Positions 15,630-24,393 of a stretch of DNA of 64,000 bases are shown in pieces. The notes under the pieces are model-generated. The model was not told where the DNA came from and made no database searches. It worked only from the letters and a program-made list of their open reading frames with translations. The stretch comes from Streptomyces sp. CA-278952. GTDB taxonomy: Bacteria; Actinomycetota; Actinomycetes; Streptomycetales; Streptomycetaceae. The first letter of the stretch is position 1; every line of letters starts with the position of its first letter. The translations under genes were made by a program, and so were the position numbers. The DNA is taken from assembly GCF_028747205.1 (NCBI RefSeq), contig NZ_CP112880.1, forward strand, positions 3,038,001 to 3,102,000. The letters are read 5' to 3'.

Positions 15630-17249
15630 TCACCGCACCCGCTGAACCCTCCGCTCGTCCCACACCGGCTCCGTCGTCTCCCGCACGACCCCGTCCGACC
15701 CGAAGACCAGATACCGGTCGAAGGACTTCGCGAACCACCGGTCGTGCGTCACGGCCATCACCGTGCCGTCGTACACCTCGAGACCGTCCTGCAACGCCTC
15801 CGCCGACTCCAGGTCCAGGTTGTCCGTGGGCTCGTCCAGCAGCAGCGCCGTCGTGCCGGCCAGCTCCAGGAGCAGGATCTGGAACCGCGCCTGCTGCCCG
15901 CCGGACAGCTTCTCGAACGGCTGGTCCCCCTGCCGCTCCAGCTCGTAGCGCCGCAGCACCGACATCGCCCCGCCCCGGTCCTTGGCGTGCTCGGACCAGA
16001 GGATCTCCACCAGCGTCTTGCCGAGCAGCTCCGGGTGCGCGTGCGTCTGGGCGAAGTGCCCGGGCACGACCCGCGCCCCGAGCTTCCACTCCCCCGTGTG
16101 CGCCACCGGCTCACCGGCCAGCAGCCGCAGGAAGTGCGACTTGCCCGACCCGTTGGAGCCGAGGACCGCGACCCGCTCCCCGTAATAGATCTCCAGGTCG
16201 AACGGCTTCATCAGCCCGGTCAGCTCCAGGCCCTTGCAGGTCACCGCCCGGACCCCGGTCCGCCCGCCGCGCAGCCGCATCCTGATGTCCTGCTCGCGCG
16301 GCGGCTCCGGCGGAGGGCCGGCCTCTTCGAACTTCTTGAAGCGCGTCTGCATCGCGTGGTAGCGGTTCGCCATGTCGGGGCTGTTCGCCGCCTGCTGCCG
16401 CATCCGCAGGACGAGCGCCTTCAGCCGGGCGTGCTCCTCCTGCCAGCGCCGCAGCAGCTCCTCGAACCGGGCGAAGCGCTCCTTGCGCGCGTCGTGGTAC
16501 GTGGCGAAGCCACCGCCGTGCACCCATACGTCGCTGCCCGCCGGACTCGGCTCGACGCTGACGATTTTCTCGGCGGCGCGGGACAGCAGCTCCCGGTCGT
16601 GGGAGACGAAGAGAACCGTCTTACGGGTCTCCTTCAGCTTCCCCTCCAGCCACCGCTTGCCCGGCACGTCCAGGTAGTTGTCCGGTTCATCGAGCAGCAG
16701 GACCTCATCGGGCCCGCGCAGCAGCGCCTCAAGGACCAGCCGCTTCTGCTCACCGCCGCTGAGCGTGCGGACCTCGCGCCACTGCGCCTTCTCGTACGGG
16801 ACGCCCAGCGCGGCCATGGTGCACATGTCCCAGACCGTCTCGGCCTCGTAACCCCGCGCCTCCGCCCAGTCGCTCAGCGCCTGCGCGTACGCCATCTGCG
16901 CGGCCTCGTCGTCGACGGTGAGAATGCGTTCCTCGGCCGCGTCGACGGCCTTGGCTGCCTCTCTGATCCGAGGCTGGGCCACGGAGACCAACAGGTCCCG
17001 CACCGTCCGCTCGTCCCGCACCGAGCCCACGAACTGCGGCATCACGCCGAGCCCGCCACTCACCGACACCGTGCCGCCGTGCGGCTGGAGCTCACCGGCG
17101 AGCAGCCGCAGCAAGGTCGTCTTGCCCGCCCCGTTCGCCCCGACGAGCGCGACGACGGCCCCGTCGGCCACCCGGAACGAGGCGTCACCGAGCAGCACCC
17201 GCCCGTCCGGTAGGTAGTACTCCAGGTGGCCTGCTTCGAGATGTCCCAT
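15630..17249 (-). CDS. ABC-F family ATPase (ribosome-associated)
   Basis: A 539-residue protein with two ABC nucleotide-binding domains and no membrane segment. Domain 1 has Walker A GANGAGKTT, signature LSGGEQ and Walker B LLLDEPDNYLD; domain 2 has GSNGSGKS, LSGGQQ and LLLDEPTDNLD. A basic linker rich in Arg/Lys lies between them (about 255-320). This layout is the ABC-F class, which acts on the ribosome as a translation or antibiotic-protection factor. The start is uncertain: ATG 17249 (MGHLEAGH) fits relatives, but ATG 17258 and GTG 17264 are in frame and no clear ribosome site exists. A 34-bp tandem repeat lies just upstream. Confidence 0.88.
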   Translation of the reverse strand: MGHLEAGHLEYYLPDGRVLLGDASFRVADGAVVALVGANGAGKTTLLRLLAGELQPHGGTVSVSGGLGVMPQFVGSVRDERTVRDLLVSVAQPRIREAAKAVDAAEERILTVDDEAAQMAYAQALSDWAEARGYEAETVWDMCTMAALGVPYEKAQWREVRTLSGGEQKRLVLEALLRGPDEVLLLDEPDNYLDVPGKRWLEGKLKETRKTVLFVSHDRELLSRAAEKIVSVEPSPAGSDVWVHGGGFATYHDARKERFARFEELLRRWQEEHARLKALVLRMRQQAANSPDMANRYHAMQTRFKKFEEAGPPPEPPREQDIRMRLRGGRTGVRAVTCKGLELTGLMKPFDLEIYYGERVAVLGSNGSGKSHFLRLLAGEPVAHTGEWKLGARVVPGHFAQTHAHPELLGKTLVEILWSEHAKDRGGAMSVLRRYELERQGDQPFEKLSGGQQARFQILLLELAGTTALLLDEPTDNLDLESAEALQDGLEVYDGTVMAVTHDRWFAKSFDRYLVFGSDGVVRETTEPVWDERRVQRVR

Positions 17250-17264
17250 ACAGAGCATTGTCAC

Positions 17265-17332
17265 GGTCCGCGAACTCCAGGCCCAACCGGTTTACGTCGG
17301 TCCGCGAACTCCAGGCCCAACCGGTTTACGTC
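17265..17332. repeat. 34-bp perfect tandem repeat in a divergent promoter region
   Basis: A 34-base unit beginning GGTCCGCGAACTCCAGG and ending CCGGTTTACGTC occurs at 17265-17298 and 17299-17332 without a mismatch. It fills most of the 101-base gap between the ABC-F gene and the divergent gene at 17351, so it duplicates promoter or operator elements for at least one of them. Confidence 0.9.
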
Positions 17333-17350
17333 ACCCCCTAAACTGCGCGC

Positions 17351-18199
17351 ATGAGCTTTGGGCAAGGGGGGGCCTCCTGGGGGCCCGGGGGCGACGGGAC
17401 TCCGGACTGGGCGGCGCTGGCGGAGGAATCCGCGGCGCGCGCCCGCCGGAAGAAGCTGATGGTGATCGGCGGTGGCGCGCTGGCCACCGTGGCGATAGGC
17501 GCGATCGTGACCACGGCCGTGGTCACGTCGAGCGGCGGCGGCACGGGCAAGGCGGACAAGAACGCGAGCCAGTTGCCCGCACCCGCCGAACTCCCCGAGG
17601 ACACCTCGGCACCCGCGCCCTCGTTCTCCTCGGTCGCACCGCCGCCCCCGCCGGACCCCAAGGACTACATCTCCGGCGCCGAGAAGGACAAGGCGCCGAT
17701 CACCGTGGAGGGGTTCTTCCCCGGCAAGAAGCTCACCATGGGCGACCGCGTCCACCTCAAGGGCGCGACGAGCGGCTCCGCGAAGTGCACGACGGGTACC
17801 CAGGGCGCCCTCGGCTCGGTCCTCACGAACAACGGCTGTGGGCAGCTCCTCCGGGCCACCTACCGCAAGGACGGGGTGGCGGTCACCGTCGGCATCGCCG
17901 TCTTCGCGTCGGAGGCCCGCGCGAAGAAGGCCGTCGAGCAGAGCTCGGGCGGCCTGGCCTCCCTCAGCGGCGACGGCGTCGACACCTTCTGCCGGGGCGG
18001 CACGGTCTGCCTGCGCACGGCCAACTCCTACGGCCGGTACGCCTACTTCACCGTCGGCGGCTTCCTGAACGGCCAGCGGGTCACCACCGCCGACAAGGAC
18101 GTCTACGCGGTCAACAAGGACCTGACGAACTTCACCTTCCGTCAGATCCACCGCCGGGGCCAGATCCAGGCCTCCCAGGCGGCACAGGCCGGTTCGTAG
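17351..18199 (+). CDS. Unrecognised single-pass membrane protein
   Basis: A 282-residue protein. Residues 1-33 are Gly-rich and then basic (RARRKK); one membrane segment follows at about 36-58 (LMVIGGGALATVAIGAIVTT). The rest, after a Gly/Pro/Ala linker, is a predicted extracytoplasmic domain with four Cys (about residues 143-220) that could form disulfides. No family recognised. A TAAACT -10-like box at 17339-17344 lies 6 bases before the ATG and there is no ribosome site, so the mRNA may be leaderless. A terminator follows. Confidence 0.75.
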   Translation: MSFGQGGASWGPGGDGTPDWAALAEESAARARRKKLMVIGGGALATVAIGAIVTTAVVTSSGGGTGKADKNASQLPAPAELPEDTSAPAPSFSSVAPPPPPDPKDYISGAEKDKAPITVEGFFPGKKLTMGDRVHLKGATSGSAKCTTGTQGALGSVLTNNGCGQLLRATYRKDGVAVTVGIAVFASEARAKKAVEQSSGGLASLSGDGVDTFCRGGTVCLRTANSYGRYAYFTVGGFLNGQRVTTADKDVYAVNKDLTNFTFRQIHRRGQIQASQAAQAGS

Positions 18200-18260
18200 C
18201 CGAGCGGCCTCGAGCGACAAGGGAATACAGAAAGCTGAACGTGTTCAATACTGGACACGC

Positions 18261-18295
18261 GAGGGCCCGTGCCCCGCCGGGGGGCGCGGGCCCTC
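18261..18295 (+). terminator. Terminator hairpin
   Basis: GAGGGCCCGTGCCCC (18261-18275) pairs with GGGGCGCGGGCCCTC (18281-18295), one G-T wobble in 15, loop of 5. It lies 62 bases after the stop at 18199. Confidence 0.75.
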
Positions 18296-18329
18296 CGCAC
18301 GTCGAGACCACCGTGCGAAGGACGACCCC

Positions 18330-18710
18330 ATGAGCAAGCCGACAGACTCGCCCGAGGCCAGATCGTGGAGCAGGCCCGGGATCTGGAGCACGGCCCGCCG
18401 CATCGCCGTCGGCTATATCGGCCTGGTCCTGGCCGTCGCCCTCGTCAATGAGATCGCCGGTCATCCTTCGGCCCTCGACGCGACGATGACTCTGGTCGCC
18501 TTCCCAGGCGACACCGTGGTACTGGTCACCCTCATCTACCCGCTGGCCATCCTGGTCGGCGACAACACGGTCGACGAGGAGGTCACGTTCAGCCTCCTGA
18601 CCCCTCTGCTCCGCGGGGCCGGGGCCCTGGTCAACATCCTGGTCGTGTGGGGCGTCATCGCCTTCGCACGCCACTTCAGGAACGAGGCCCGCAGCAGCCG
18701 CAGCCGATGA
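18330..18710 (+). CDS. Unrecognised small integral membrane protein
   Basis: A 126-residue protein with about three hydrophobic helices: roughly residues 25-43 (IAVGYIGLVLAVALVNEIA), 53-78 (TLVAFPGDTVVLVTLIYPLA) and 95-113 (GAGALVNILVVWGVIAFA). Short charged tails at both ends. No family recognised. ATG start after AAGGACGACCCC. It converges on truA; only 12 bases separate the stops. Confidence 0.7.
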   Translation: MSKPTDSPEARSWSRPGIWSTARRIAVGYIGLVLAVALVNEIAGHPSALDATMTLVAFPGDTVVLVTLIYPLAILVGDNTVDEEVTFSLLTPLLRGAGALVNILVVWGVIAFARHFRNEARSSRSR

Positions 18711-18722
18711 AGGCCCAAGGCC

Positions 18723-19577
18723 CTAACAGCACCCCGCCCCCGGCAACGTCCGCACGTTCCGCGCCTCCACGGCACGGGCCGCCAGCAACGCGTCGGCCGG
18801 GTAGGCCACTTCCTCCAGCGTCAGCCCGTGCGGGCGCACCACGTGCACCCCGGGGTCGCGCACCTTCGCGGCGAGCACCTCGGCGGGCCAGCCGGCCGGC
18901 CGCCGCCCGTCGCCGACGAACAGCGCGGCCCCGATCAGCGCCCGCACCATGTTGTGGCAGAACGCGTCCGCCTGCACGGTCGCGGTCAGCACCCCGGACG
19001 CCGGATCCCGTACCCAACTCAGCTTCTGGAGCGTACGGATGGTCGTCGCGCCCTCTCGCTTCTTGCAGTACGCGGCGAAGTCGTGCTCCCCCACCATCAA
19101 CGCGGCCGCCTCGTTCATCGCGTCCACGTCCAACGGCCGGTCGTGCCACAGCACATGGCCCCGGTTCAGCGGATCGACGCCGCCGGGCCGGTCCCCCACC
19201 CGGTACGCGTACCGCCGCCACAGCGCGGAGAACCGGGCGTTGAACCCGGCGGGTGCGGGGGCCGCGCGCCAGATCCGTACGTCCAGCGGCAGCCGCCCCG
19301 CCAGCCGTCGCAGCAGCTTCTCCTCGTGCTCGGCCCAGACCGCCTCCGGCAGGTCCACGTGGGCCACCTGGCCACGCGCGTGCACCCCGGCGTCCGTCCG
19401 GCCGGCCACCGTCAGGTCGTACGTCACGGCGGAGCGGGTCACGGTCCGCAGCGCGTCCTCGATCTCACCCTGCACCGTGCGCCGGCTGGTCTGCTTCGCC
19501 CAGCCGGAGAAGTCCTTGCCGTCGTAGGCCAGGTCCAGCCGCACCCGTACGAAACCGGGCTCCGCCTCGTCACTCAC
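18723..19577 (-). CDS. truA: tRNA pseudouridine(38-40) synthase
   Basis: A 284-residue TruA, which makes pseudouridine at positions 38-40 of the tRNA anticodon arm. It opens [20 protein letters not shown]; the catalytic Asp is in [13 protein letters not shown] (about residue 60) and the conserved RRYAYR motif is near 122. GTG 19577 is preceded by AGAGG. It follows rplQ in the same direction, but a strong hairpin in the 93-base gap suggests partial or full separation. The usual position of truA after rplQ is kept. Confidence 0.94.
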   Translation of the reverse strand: MSDEAEPGFVRVRLDLAYDGKDFSGWAKQTSRRTVQGEIEDALRTVTRSAVTYDLTVAGRTDAGVHARGQVAHVDLPEAVWAEHEEKLLRRLAGRLPLDVRIWRAAPAPAGFNARFSALWRRYAYRVGDRPGGVDPLNRGHVLWHDRPLDVDAMNEAAALMVGEHDFAAYCKKREGATTIRTLQKLSWVRDPASGVLTATVQADAFCHNMVRALIGAALFVGDGRRPAGWPAEVLAAKVRDPGVHVVRPHGLTLEEVAYPADALLAARAVEARNVRTLPGAGCC

Positions 19578-19610
19578 CGCGTCATCCTCTCCACTCCCCT
19601 GGTCAGCAGA

Positions 19611-19648
19611 ACGGGCCCGCACCGCCCCGAAGGGTGGTGCGGGCCCGT
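19611..19648 (-). terminator. Terminator downstream of rplQ
   Basis: ACGGGCCCGCACCGCC (19611-19626) pairs with GGTGGTGCGGGCCCGT (19633-19648), one mismatch in 16. It lies 23 bases after the rplQ stop on the minus strand. Confidence 0.75.
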
Positions 19649-19670
19649 CCCGTGGTCCGTCTCAGAACGC

Positions 19671-20174
19671 TCAGGCGTCCTTCGACTCCGCGTCGTCGGC
19701 CGGCTTGGCGTCCTCGGCGGACTCGGCCGCGGGGGCCTCGTCCTTCTTGAGGCCGTCTTCCTTGACCGCACGCTTTGTCGCGGCCTCGGCCTCACCAGTG
19801 GCCTGCTGGGCCACGGTCAGCGCCTCGACCAGCTCGATGACCGCCATCGGGGCGTTGTCGCCACGACGGTTGCCGATCTTGGTGATACGGGTGTAACCAC
19901 CGGGGCGGTTCTCGTATCGGGGAGCGATCTCGGTGAAGAGCGTGTGGACGATGCTCTTGTCCGTGATCGTCTGGAGCACCAGGCGACGGTTGTGGATGTC
20001 GCCCTTCTTCGCCTTGGTGACGAGGCGCTCGGCGACCGGACGCAGGCGACGGGCCTTCGCCTCGGTCGTCGTGATGCGGCCGTGCTCGAACAGCGACTTC
20101 GCCAGGTTGGCGAGGAGCAGACGCTCGTGCGCGGCGCTGCCGCCCAGACGGGCACCCTTTGCGGGACGCGGCAT
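19671..20174 (-). CDS. rplQ: 50S ribosomal protein L17
   Basis: A 167-residue L17, located near the polypeptide exit tunnel. The first 120 residues are the conserved domain ([20 protein letters not shown], then [20 protein letters not shown]); the last about 45 are an acidic Ala/Glu/Asp/Lys extension absent from E. coli L17 (127 residues). ATG 20174 is favoured over an in-frame start 24 bases upstream. It is the last gene of the infA-rpoA series, 312 bases after rpoA, a gap filled with tandem repeats. Confidence 0.96.
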   Translation of the reverse strand: MPRPAKGARLGGSAAHERLLLANLAKSLFEHGRITTTEAKARRLRPVAERLVTKAKKGDIHNRRLVLQTITDKSIVHTLFTEIAPRYENRPGGYTRITKIGNRRGDNAPMAVIELVEALTVAQQATGEAEAATKRAVKEDGLKKDEAPAAESAEDAKPADDAESKDA

Positions 20175-20294
20175 GGTGATTCTCCTAGTGTGCTGCACCG
20201 GCCGTATCAGGTACCGGTGTCAGTTCCCGCGAGGCGGACGCCTCCCGGAAGTCATAGCTGCCGTTCGGGCCCGGAGTCCGGCATCAGCCACACT

Positions 20295-20429
20295 CCAGCC
20301 CGTCCGACGTTCGCCGGACTACAGCCAAAATCAAGCCCATCCGACGTTCGCCGGACTACAGCCAAATTCAAGCCCGCCCGACGTTCGCCGGTCATCAGCC
20401 AAATTCAAGCCCGTCCGGCGATTGAGGAC
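20295..20429. repeat. 37-bp tandem repeats between rpoA and rplQ
   Basis: Three full units and one partial: 20295-20331, 20332-20368, 20369-20405 and 20406-20429. Each begins CmAGCCCrtCCGaCGttCGCC and ends CAGCCAAAwT, with few differences between units. The last turns into CCGTCCGGCGATTGAGGAC, a word found widely between Streptomyces genes. It makes the rpoA-rplQ gap unusually long for an operon. Confidence 0.85.
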
Positions 20430-20486
20430 AAAGCCTCGACCCCGGCCCGGGGCACCCTCAAAACCGGGCACCCCCGCCGGAGGCGA

Positions 20487-21509
20487 TCAGTACTGCTCGG
20501 TCTCCACGAAACCGGCGTCCGCGTCGTCGTCGGCGCCGAAGGCGTCGGCGGCGGCGGTCGGGTCGAAGCCGGGAGGCGAGTCCTTGAGCGCGAGGCCCAT
20601 ACCGGCCAGCTTCGCCTTGACCTCGTCGATCGACTTGGCGCCGAAGTTGCGGATGTCGAGCAGGTCCGCCTCGGAACGGGCCACGAGCTCACCCACGGAG
20701 TGGATGCCCTCGCGCTTGAGGCAGTTGTACGACCGAACGGTGAGCTCCAGCTCCTCGATCGGCAGGGCGAGATCGGCGGCGAGCGCGGCGTCCGTCGGGG
20801 ACGGGCCCATGTCGATGCCCTCGGCGTCGATGTTGAGCTCGCGCGCCAGACCGAACAGCTCGACCAGGGTCTTACCGGCCGACGCCATGGCGTCACGGGG
20901 ACGCATGGCCTGCTTGGTCTCGACGTCGACGATCAGCTTGTCGAAGTCGGTGCGCTGCTCGACACGGGTCGCCTCGACCTTGTACGTGACCTTGAGCACC
21001 GGCGAGTAGATGGAGTCGACCGGGATCCGGCCGATCTCCTGGCCGACCTGCTTGTTCTGGACGGCGGAGACGTAGCCGCGACCGCGCTCGACGGTCAGCT
21101 CCATCTCCAGCTTGCCCTTGCCGTTGAGCGTGGCGAGAACGAGGTCGGGGTTGTGCACCTCGACACCGGCCGGGGGCGCGATGTCGGCGGCGGTGACCAG
21201 ACCCGGGCCCTGCTTGCGCAGGTACATCACGACGGGCTCGTCGTGCTCCGAGGAGACGACCAGCTGCTTGATGTTGAGGATGAGGTCGGTGACGTCCTCC
21301 TTGACGCCCGGCACGGTGGTGAACTCGTGCAGGACCCCGTCGATCCGGATGCTGGTGACAGCGGCACCGGGGATCGAGGAGAGGAGGGTGCGGCGGAGGG
21401 AGTTGCCGAGGGTGTAACCGAAGCCCGGCTCCAGCGGCTCGATCACGAACCGGGAGCGGAACTCGTCGACGACCTCTTCGGTCAGCGACGGACGCTGAGC
21501 GATAAGCAT
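20487..21509 (-). CDS. rpoA: DNA-directed RNA polymerase alpha subunit
   Basis: A 340-residue alpha subunit. The N-terminal assembly domain (1-235) has the conserved [20 protein letters not shown] and [22 protein letters not shown] segments; an acidic linker follows; the C-terminal domain (about 250-315) has [16 protein letters not shown] and [14 protein letters not shown], which contact UP elements and activators. ATG 21509. A hairpin (GGGCGGTAC/GTACCGCCC) lies in the 137-base gap after rpsK. Confidence 0.98.
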   Translation of the reverse strand: MLIAQRPSLTEEVVDEFRSRFVIEPLEPGFGYTLGNSLRRTLLSSIPGAAVTSIRIDGVLHEFTTVPGVKEDVTDLILNIKQLVVSSEHDEPVVMYLRKQGPGLVTAADIAPPAGVEVHNPDLVLATLNGKGKLEMELTVERGRGYVSAVQNKQVGQEIGRIPVDSIYSPVLKVTYKVEATRVEQRTDFDKLIVDVETKQAMRPRDAMASAGKTLVELFGLARELNIDAEGIDMGPSPTDAALAADLALPIEELELTVRSYNCLKREGIHSVGELVARSEADLLDIRNFGAKSIDEVKAKLAGMGLALKDSPPGFDPTAAADAFGADDDADAGFVETEQY

Positions 21510-21570
21510 GCGGTGATCCTTCAGTCGTGGGCACCCACTATTTGATGCCCGACAGATGTAACAAGGGTAC

Positions 21571-21602
21571 GGGCGGTACGCCCCGTAAGAGGTGTACCGC
21601 CC
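21571..21602 (-). other. Intercistronic hairpin between rpsK and rpoA
   Basis: GGGCGGTAC (21571-21579) and GTACCGCCC (21594-21602) pair perfectly around a 14-base loop. It sits in the rpoA leader within the operon. It could be an attenuator or a processing site. Confidence 0.5.
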
Positions 21603-21646
21603 GGACCGAACGCTACTGACGCACGGCCGTCACCGGCCGCGACGCA

Positions 21647-22051
21647 TCAGACGCGGCGACGCTTCGGCGGACGGCAGCCGTTGTGCGGCGTCGGGGTGAC
21701 GTCCTGGATCGAACCGACCTCGAGGCCCGTGGCCTGGAGGGAACGGATCGCGGTCTCACGGCCGGAGCCGGGACCCTTGACGAAGACATCGACCTTGCGC
21801 ATGCCGTGCTCCTGCGCGCGGCGGGCGGCCGACTCGGCGGCCATCTGCGCGGCGAAGGGGGTGGACTTGCGCGAGCCCTTGAAGCCGACGTGGCCGGCGG
21901 AGGCCCAGGAGATCACGTTGCCCGAGGGGTCCGTGATCGAGACGATGGTGTTGTTGAACGTGCTCTTGATGTGCGCGTGGCCGTGAGCGACGTTCTTCTT
22001 TTCCTTGCGACGCACCTTCTTGGCTGCGCCCTGACGACCCTTGGGGGGCAT
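21647..22051 (-). CDS. rpsK: 30S ribosomal protein S11
   Basis: A 134-residue S11, part of the platform near the mRNA exit. After a basic N-terminus it has [20 protein letters not shown] and the conserved [20 protein letters not shown], and ends in CRPPKRRRV, the universal C-terminal motif. ATG start after a good AG-rich site. It lies between rpsM and rpoA as usual; rpsD is not in this cluster, as expected for Streptomyces. Confidence 0.97.
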   Translation of the reverse strand: MPPKGRQGAAKKVRRKEKKNVAHGHAHIKSTFNNTIVSITDPSGNVISWASAGHVGFKGSRKSTPFAAQMAAESAARRAQEHGMRKVDVFVKGPGSGRETAIRSLQATGLEVGSIQDVTPTPHNGCRPPKRRRV

Positions 22052-22156
22052 GTCTTTACTCCAGATGGAGAGGGGAGGTGATCGGTCCTACAGCGAAGAC
22101 CGCTGGTTGCTGCGGGTTCCCGGAGAACCGGAGATCCGCAGTGCGTCCGCTGAGGA

Positions 22157-22537
22157 CTACTTCTTGCCCGGCTTCTTCTTACCGGCGATGGCGCGACGCG
22201 GGCCCTTGCGGGTACGCGCGTTCGTGCTGGTGCGCTGACCGTGGACCGGCAGACCACGGCGGTGACGAATGCCCTGGTAGCAGCCGATCTCGATCTTGCG
22301 GCGAATGTCGCCCTGGACCTCGCGGCGGAGGTCACCCTCGGTGCGGAGGTTGGCGTCCACGTACTCGCGGATCTTGACGAGGTCTTCCTCGGCAAGGTCG
22401 CGGACGCGGGCGTCCGGGTTCACGCCGGTGGAGGCGAGGATCTCCTTGGACCGGGTGCGCCCGATACCGAAGACGTAGGTGAGGGCAACCTCCACGCGCT
22501 TTTCGCGCGGGATGTCAACACCTGAAACGCGTGCCAT
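22157..22537 (-). CDS. rpsM: 30S ribosomal protein S13
   Basis: A 126-residue S13, which lies in the head of the 30S subunit and contacts P-site tRNA and L5. It opens [20 protein letters not shown], has the helix-two-turn-helix segment [11 protein letters not shown], the [19 protein letters not shown] motif and a basic GKKKPGKK tail. ATG start. Preceded by rpmJ with a 194-base gap. Confidence 0.97.
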   Translation of the reverse strand: MARVSGVDIPREKRVEVALTYVFGIGRTRSKEILASTGVNPDARVRDLAEEDLVKIREYVDANLRTEGDLRREVQGDIRRKIEIGCYQGIRHRRGLPVHGQRTSTNARTRKGPRRAIAGKKKPGKK

Positions 22538-22731
22538 TCAATGGCTCCAGTTGTTAGATCGGGGGTCTTCCGCAGTGCCACTCCCGGCCGCCGACCGCTC
22601 ACGTGGAGCGGTGGTACGTCCGGGTCCCCGGCCCCCGCCGGAGGTGTCGTCAGCCGTGGCTTGGACGGGCTCTGCGTATGTACGAATTACGTGCGTCGCG
22701 CGAAGAACTGCGAGATGCAGGCGGTCGTGCG
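22538..22731. other. Gap between rpmJ and rpsM
   Basis: No gene. The minus strand is GC-rich with a weak CCGGGGAC/GTCCCCGG-type self-complementary stretch around 22620-22645. It serves as the rpsM leader. Confidence 0.5.
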
Positions 22732-22845
22732 TCAGCCCTGGCGCTGCTTGTGGCGCAGGTTGTCGCAGATGACCATGACCCGACCGTGACGGCGGATCAC
22801 CTTGCACTTGTCGCAGATCTTCTTGACGCTCGGCTTGACCTTCAT
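22732..22845 (-). CDS. rpmJ: 50S ribosomal protein L36 (zinc-binding type)
   Basis: A 37-residue L36 read from ATG 22845 to TGA 22732: it starts [19 protein letters not shown] and ends NLRHKQRQG. The ligands Cys11, Cys14, Cys27 and His32 are present, so this is the zinc-binding (C+) form; Streptomyces often carry a second zinc-free form elsewhere under Zur control. It lies between infA and rpsM as usual. Confidence 0.95.
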   Translation of the reverse strand: MKVKPSVKKICDKCKVIRRHGRVMVICDNLRHKQRQG

Positions 22846-22904
22846 GGGATGTCAGGTTCTCCGGGTCAGTGCCATCACCCGCCGAAACGGGGTGCGGGCA
22901 AGAT

Positions 22905-23126
22905 CTACTTGTACCGGTAGACGATCCGGCCACGCGTCAGGTCGTACGGAGAGAGCTCCACCACGACCCGGTCATCCGGGAGGATGCGGATGTAGTGCAT
23001 CCGCATCTTGCCGCTGATGTGCGCCAGGACCTTGTGACCGTTCTGGAGCTCCACCTTGAACATTGCGTTCGGGAGGGACTCGATCACGGTGCCCTCAATC
23101 TCGATGGCACCTTGCTTCTTGGCCAC
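22905..23126 (-). CDS. infA: Translation initiation factor IF-1
   Basis: A 73-residue single-domain OB-fold protein that occupies the A site during initiation. It opens [20 protein letters not shown] and has [20 protein letters not shown] and [18 protein letters not shown], matching IF-1 over its full length. GTG start after GGCGAA. It is the first gene of the infA-rpmJ-rpsM-rpsK-rpoA-rplQ series and has a promoter-like sequence upstream. Confidence 0.97.
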   Translation of the reverse strand: MAKKQGAIEIEGTVIESLPNAMFKVELQNGHKVLAHISGKMRMHYIRILPDDRVVVELSPYDLTRGRIVYRYK

Positions 23127-23216
23127 GCTTCGCCTTTCGAATCGGCTACCTTGATCGGCTCTTGCTTATCGGTGTGCTGATATGCGGGCACACTGATGCA
23201 CGAGAGCCGACGAGTC

Positions 23217-23245
23217 AGTCTACGTCAGCGGACTCCAAAAGACGA
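23217..23245 (-). promoter_or_regulatory. Putative infA operon promoter
   Basis: On the minus strand TAGACT (23222-23217), the best Streptomyces -10 form, lies 17 bases after TCGTCT. The -35 match is weak. It would start the transcript about 85 bases before infA. A TTGACG box occurs further upstream but its spacing (26) is too long. Confidence 0.45.
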
Positions 23246-23292
23246 ATCCGTCAAGTTTGCCCAGCCGGGGTGATCGTTAGACCTCCCCGGGA

Positions 23293-23458
23293 GGTCACGT
23301 CACCCGAGAGGGCCGGGAGCCGCCTCGACCCCGGCCCCTCCTCCACGCAGCCCTCGCGGGCTCGGCGCCGAGGGCGTCTCACATGCTTCGGGCCGCCGCG
23401 CCGGACTCCGTCCGTCGGGTCACGTCACCCGAGAGGGTCGGGAGCCGCCTCGACCCCG
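23293..23458. repeat. Duplicated 3' end of map (41-bp direct repeat)
   Basis: A 41-base sequence starting GGTCACGTCACCCGAGAGGG occurs at 23293-23333 and 23418-23458 with one difference (C/T). The second copy is the true 3' end of map with its TGA stop (23425-23427); the first is a free-standing duplicate 125 bases downstream in the map-infA gap, and also ends in the in-frame stop. Confidence 0.85.
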
Positions 23459-24261
23459 TACTCCGCGAGCTTCGCCCTGCCGCAGTCCGGGGCGGTCAGG
23501 ACCAGCGGGCCCTGCTCGGTCAGCGCGATGGAGTGCTCCCAGTGCGAGGACCAGGTGCCGTCCGTCGTGATGACCGTCCAGTCGTCGCTCAGGGTCTCCG
23601 TCCGCGCCGTGCCGAGCGAGACCATGGGCTCGATCGCCAGGCAGACGCCCGGGACCAGCTTGATGCCCTTGCCGCGCTTGCGGGAGACGTAGTTCAGCAG
23701 GTGCGGGTCCATGTGCATCTCGGTGCCGATGCCGTGGCCGCCGAAGTCCTCGATGATGCCGTACTTCCCGGTCGCCGGGCGGGGCTGGCGGCGGATGTAG
23801 GACTCGATCGCCCGGGAGATGTCGACGAGGCGGTTGTTCACCTTCATCGCGGCGATCCCGGCCCACATGGACTCCTCGGTCACCCGGGAGAGCTCGACGA
23901 GCTCCGGAGCGTGACCGGTGCCCACGAAGGCGGTGTAGGCGGCGTCGCCGTGCCAGCCGTCGACGATCGCGCCGGCGTCGATCGAGATGATGTCGCCGTC
24001 CTTCAGGACCGTCTTCTCGTCCGGGATGCCGTGGACGACGACCTCGTTGACCGAAGTGCAGATGGTCGCGGGGAACCCGCCGTAGCCGAGGAAGTTCGAC
24101 TTCGCGCCATGGTCGGCGATCACCTTGCGGGCGACCTGGTCCAGGTCGTGCGTGGTGGCCCCGGGCACGGCCGCCTTGCGGGTGGCGGCGTGAATGGCAG
24201 CGACCACCAGGCCCGCCTCGCGCATCTTCGCGATCTGCTCGGGGGTCTTGATCTGCACCAT
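23425..24261 (-). CDS. map: Methionine aminopeptidase, type I
   Basis: A 278-residue MetAP, which removes the initiator Met from nascent chains. Metal ligands are visible: Asp in SIDAGAIVDGWHGDAAYT (two Asp), His in GHGIGTEMH, Glu in AIEPMVS and Glu in WEHSIALTEQG. Length matches type Ia enzymes. ATG start. It follows adk in the same direction, but a very strong hairpin lies in the 132-base gap. Placed before infA as is usual in Streptomyces. Confidence 0.96.
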   Translation of the reverse strand: MVQIKTPEQIAKMREAGLVVAAIHAATRKAAVPGATTHDLDQVARKVIADHGAKSNFLGYGGFPATICTSVNEVVVHGIPDEKTVLKDGDIISIDAGAIVDGWHGDAAYTAFVGTGHAPELVELSRVTEESMWAGIAAMKVNNRLVDISRAIESYIRRQPRPATGKYGIIEDFGGHGIGTEMHMDPHLLNYVSRKRGKGIKLVPGVCLAIEPMVSLGTARTETLSDDWTVITTDGTWSSHWEHSIALTEQGPLVLTAPDCGRAKLAEYGVEAAPDPLG

Positions 24262-24323
24262 TGCTCGGCGCCTCTCTGCATCGACGGTGACGGGTACGGC
24301 TCGGCGTGTTCAACGATACGGGC

Positions 24324-24368
24324 GCAAGCAGTCGGCCGCGGCGCCCTGGGGCGCCGCGGCCGGCTTGC
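24324..24368 (-). terminator. Strong hairpin between adk and map
   Basis: GGCCGCGGCGCC (24334-24345) and GGCGCCGCGGCC (24350-24361) pair perfectly with a 4-base loop; C24333-G24362 and an outer GCAAGC/GCTTGC (24324-24329/24363-24368) extend it to about 19 bp with a 3-base bulge. It starts 25 bases after the adk stop on the minus strand. Confidence 0.65.
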
Positions 24369-24393
24369 ACTACGGGTGGTGCGGTGGTGACGC

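Noticed and set aside
20295..20429. 37-bp repeats as a CRISPR array
   Set aside because: Units are contiguous without spacers; a plain tandem repeat.
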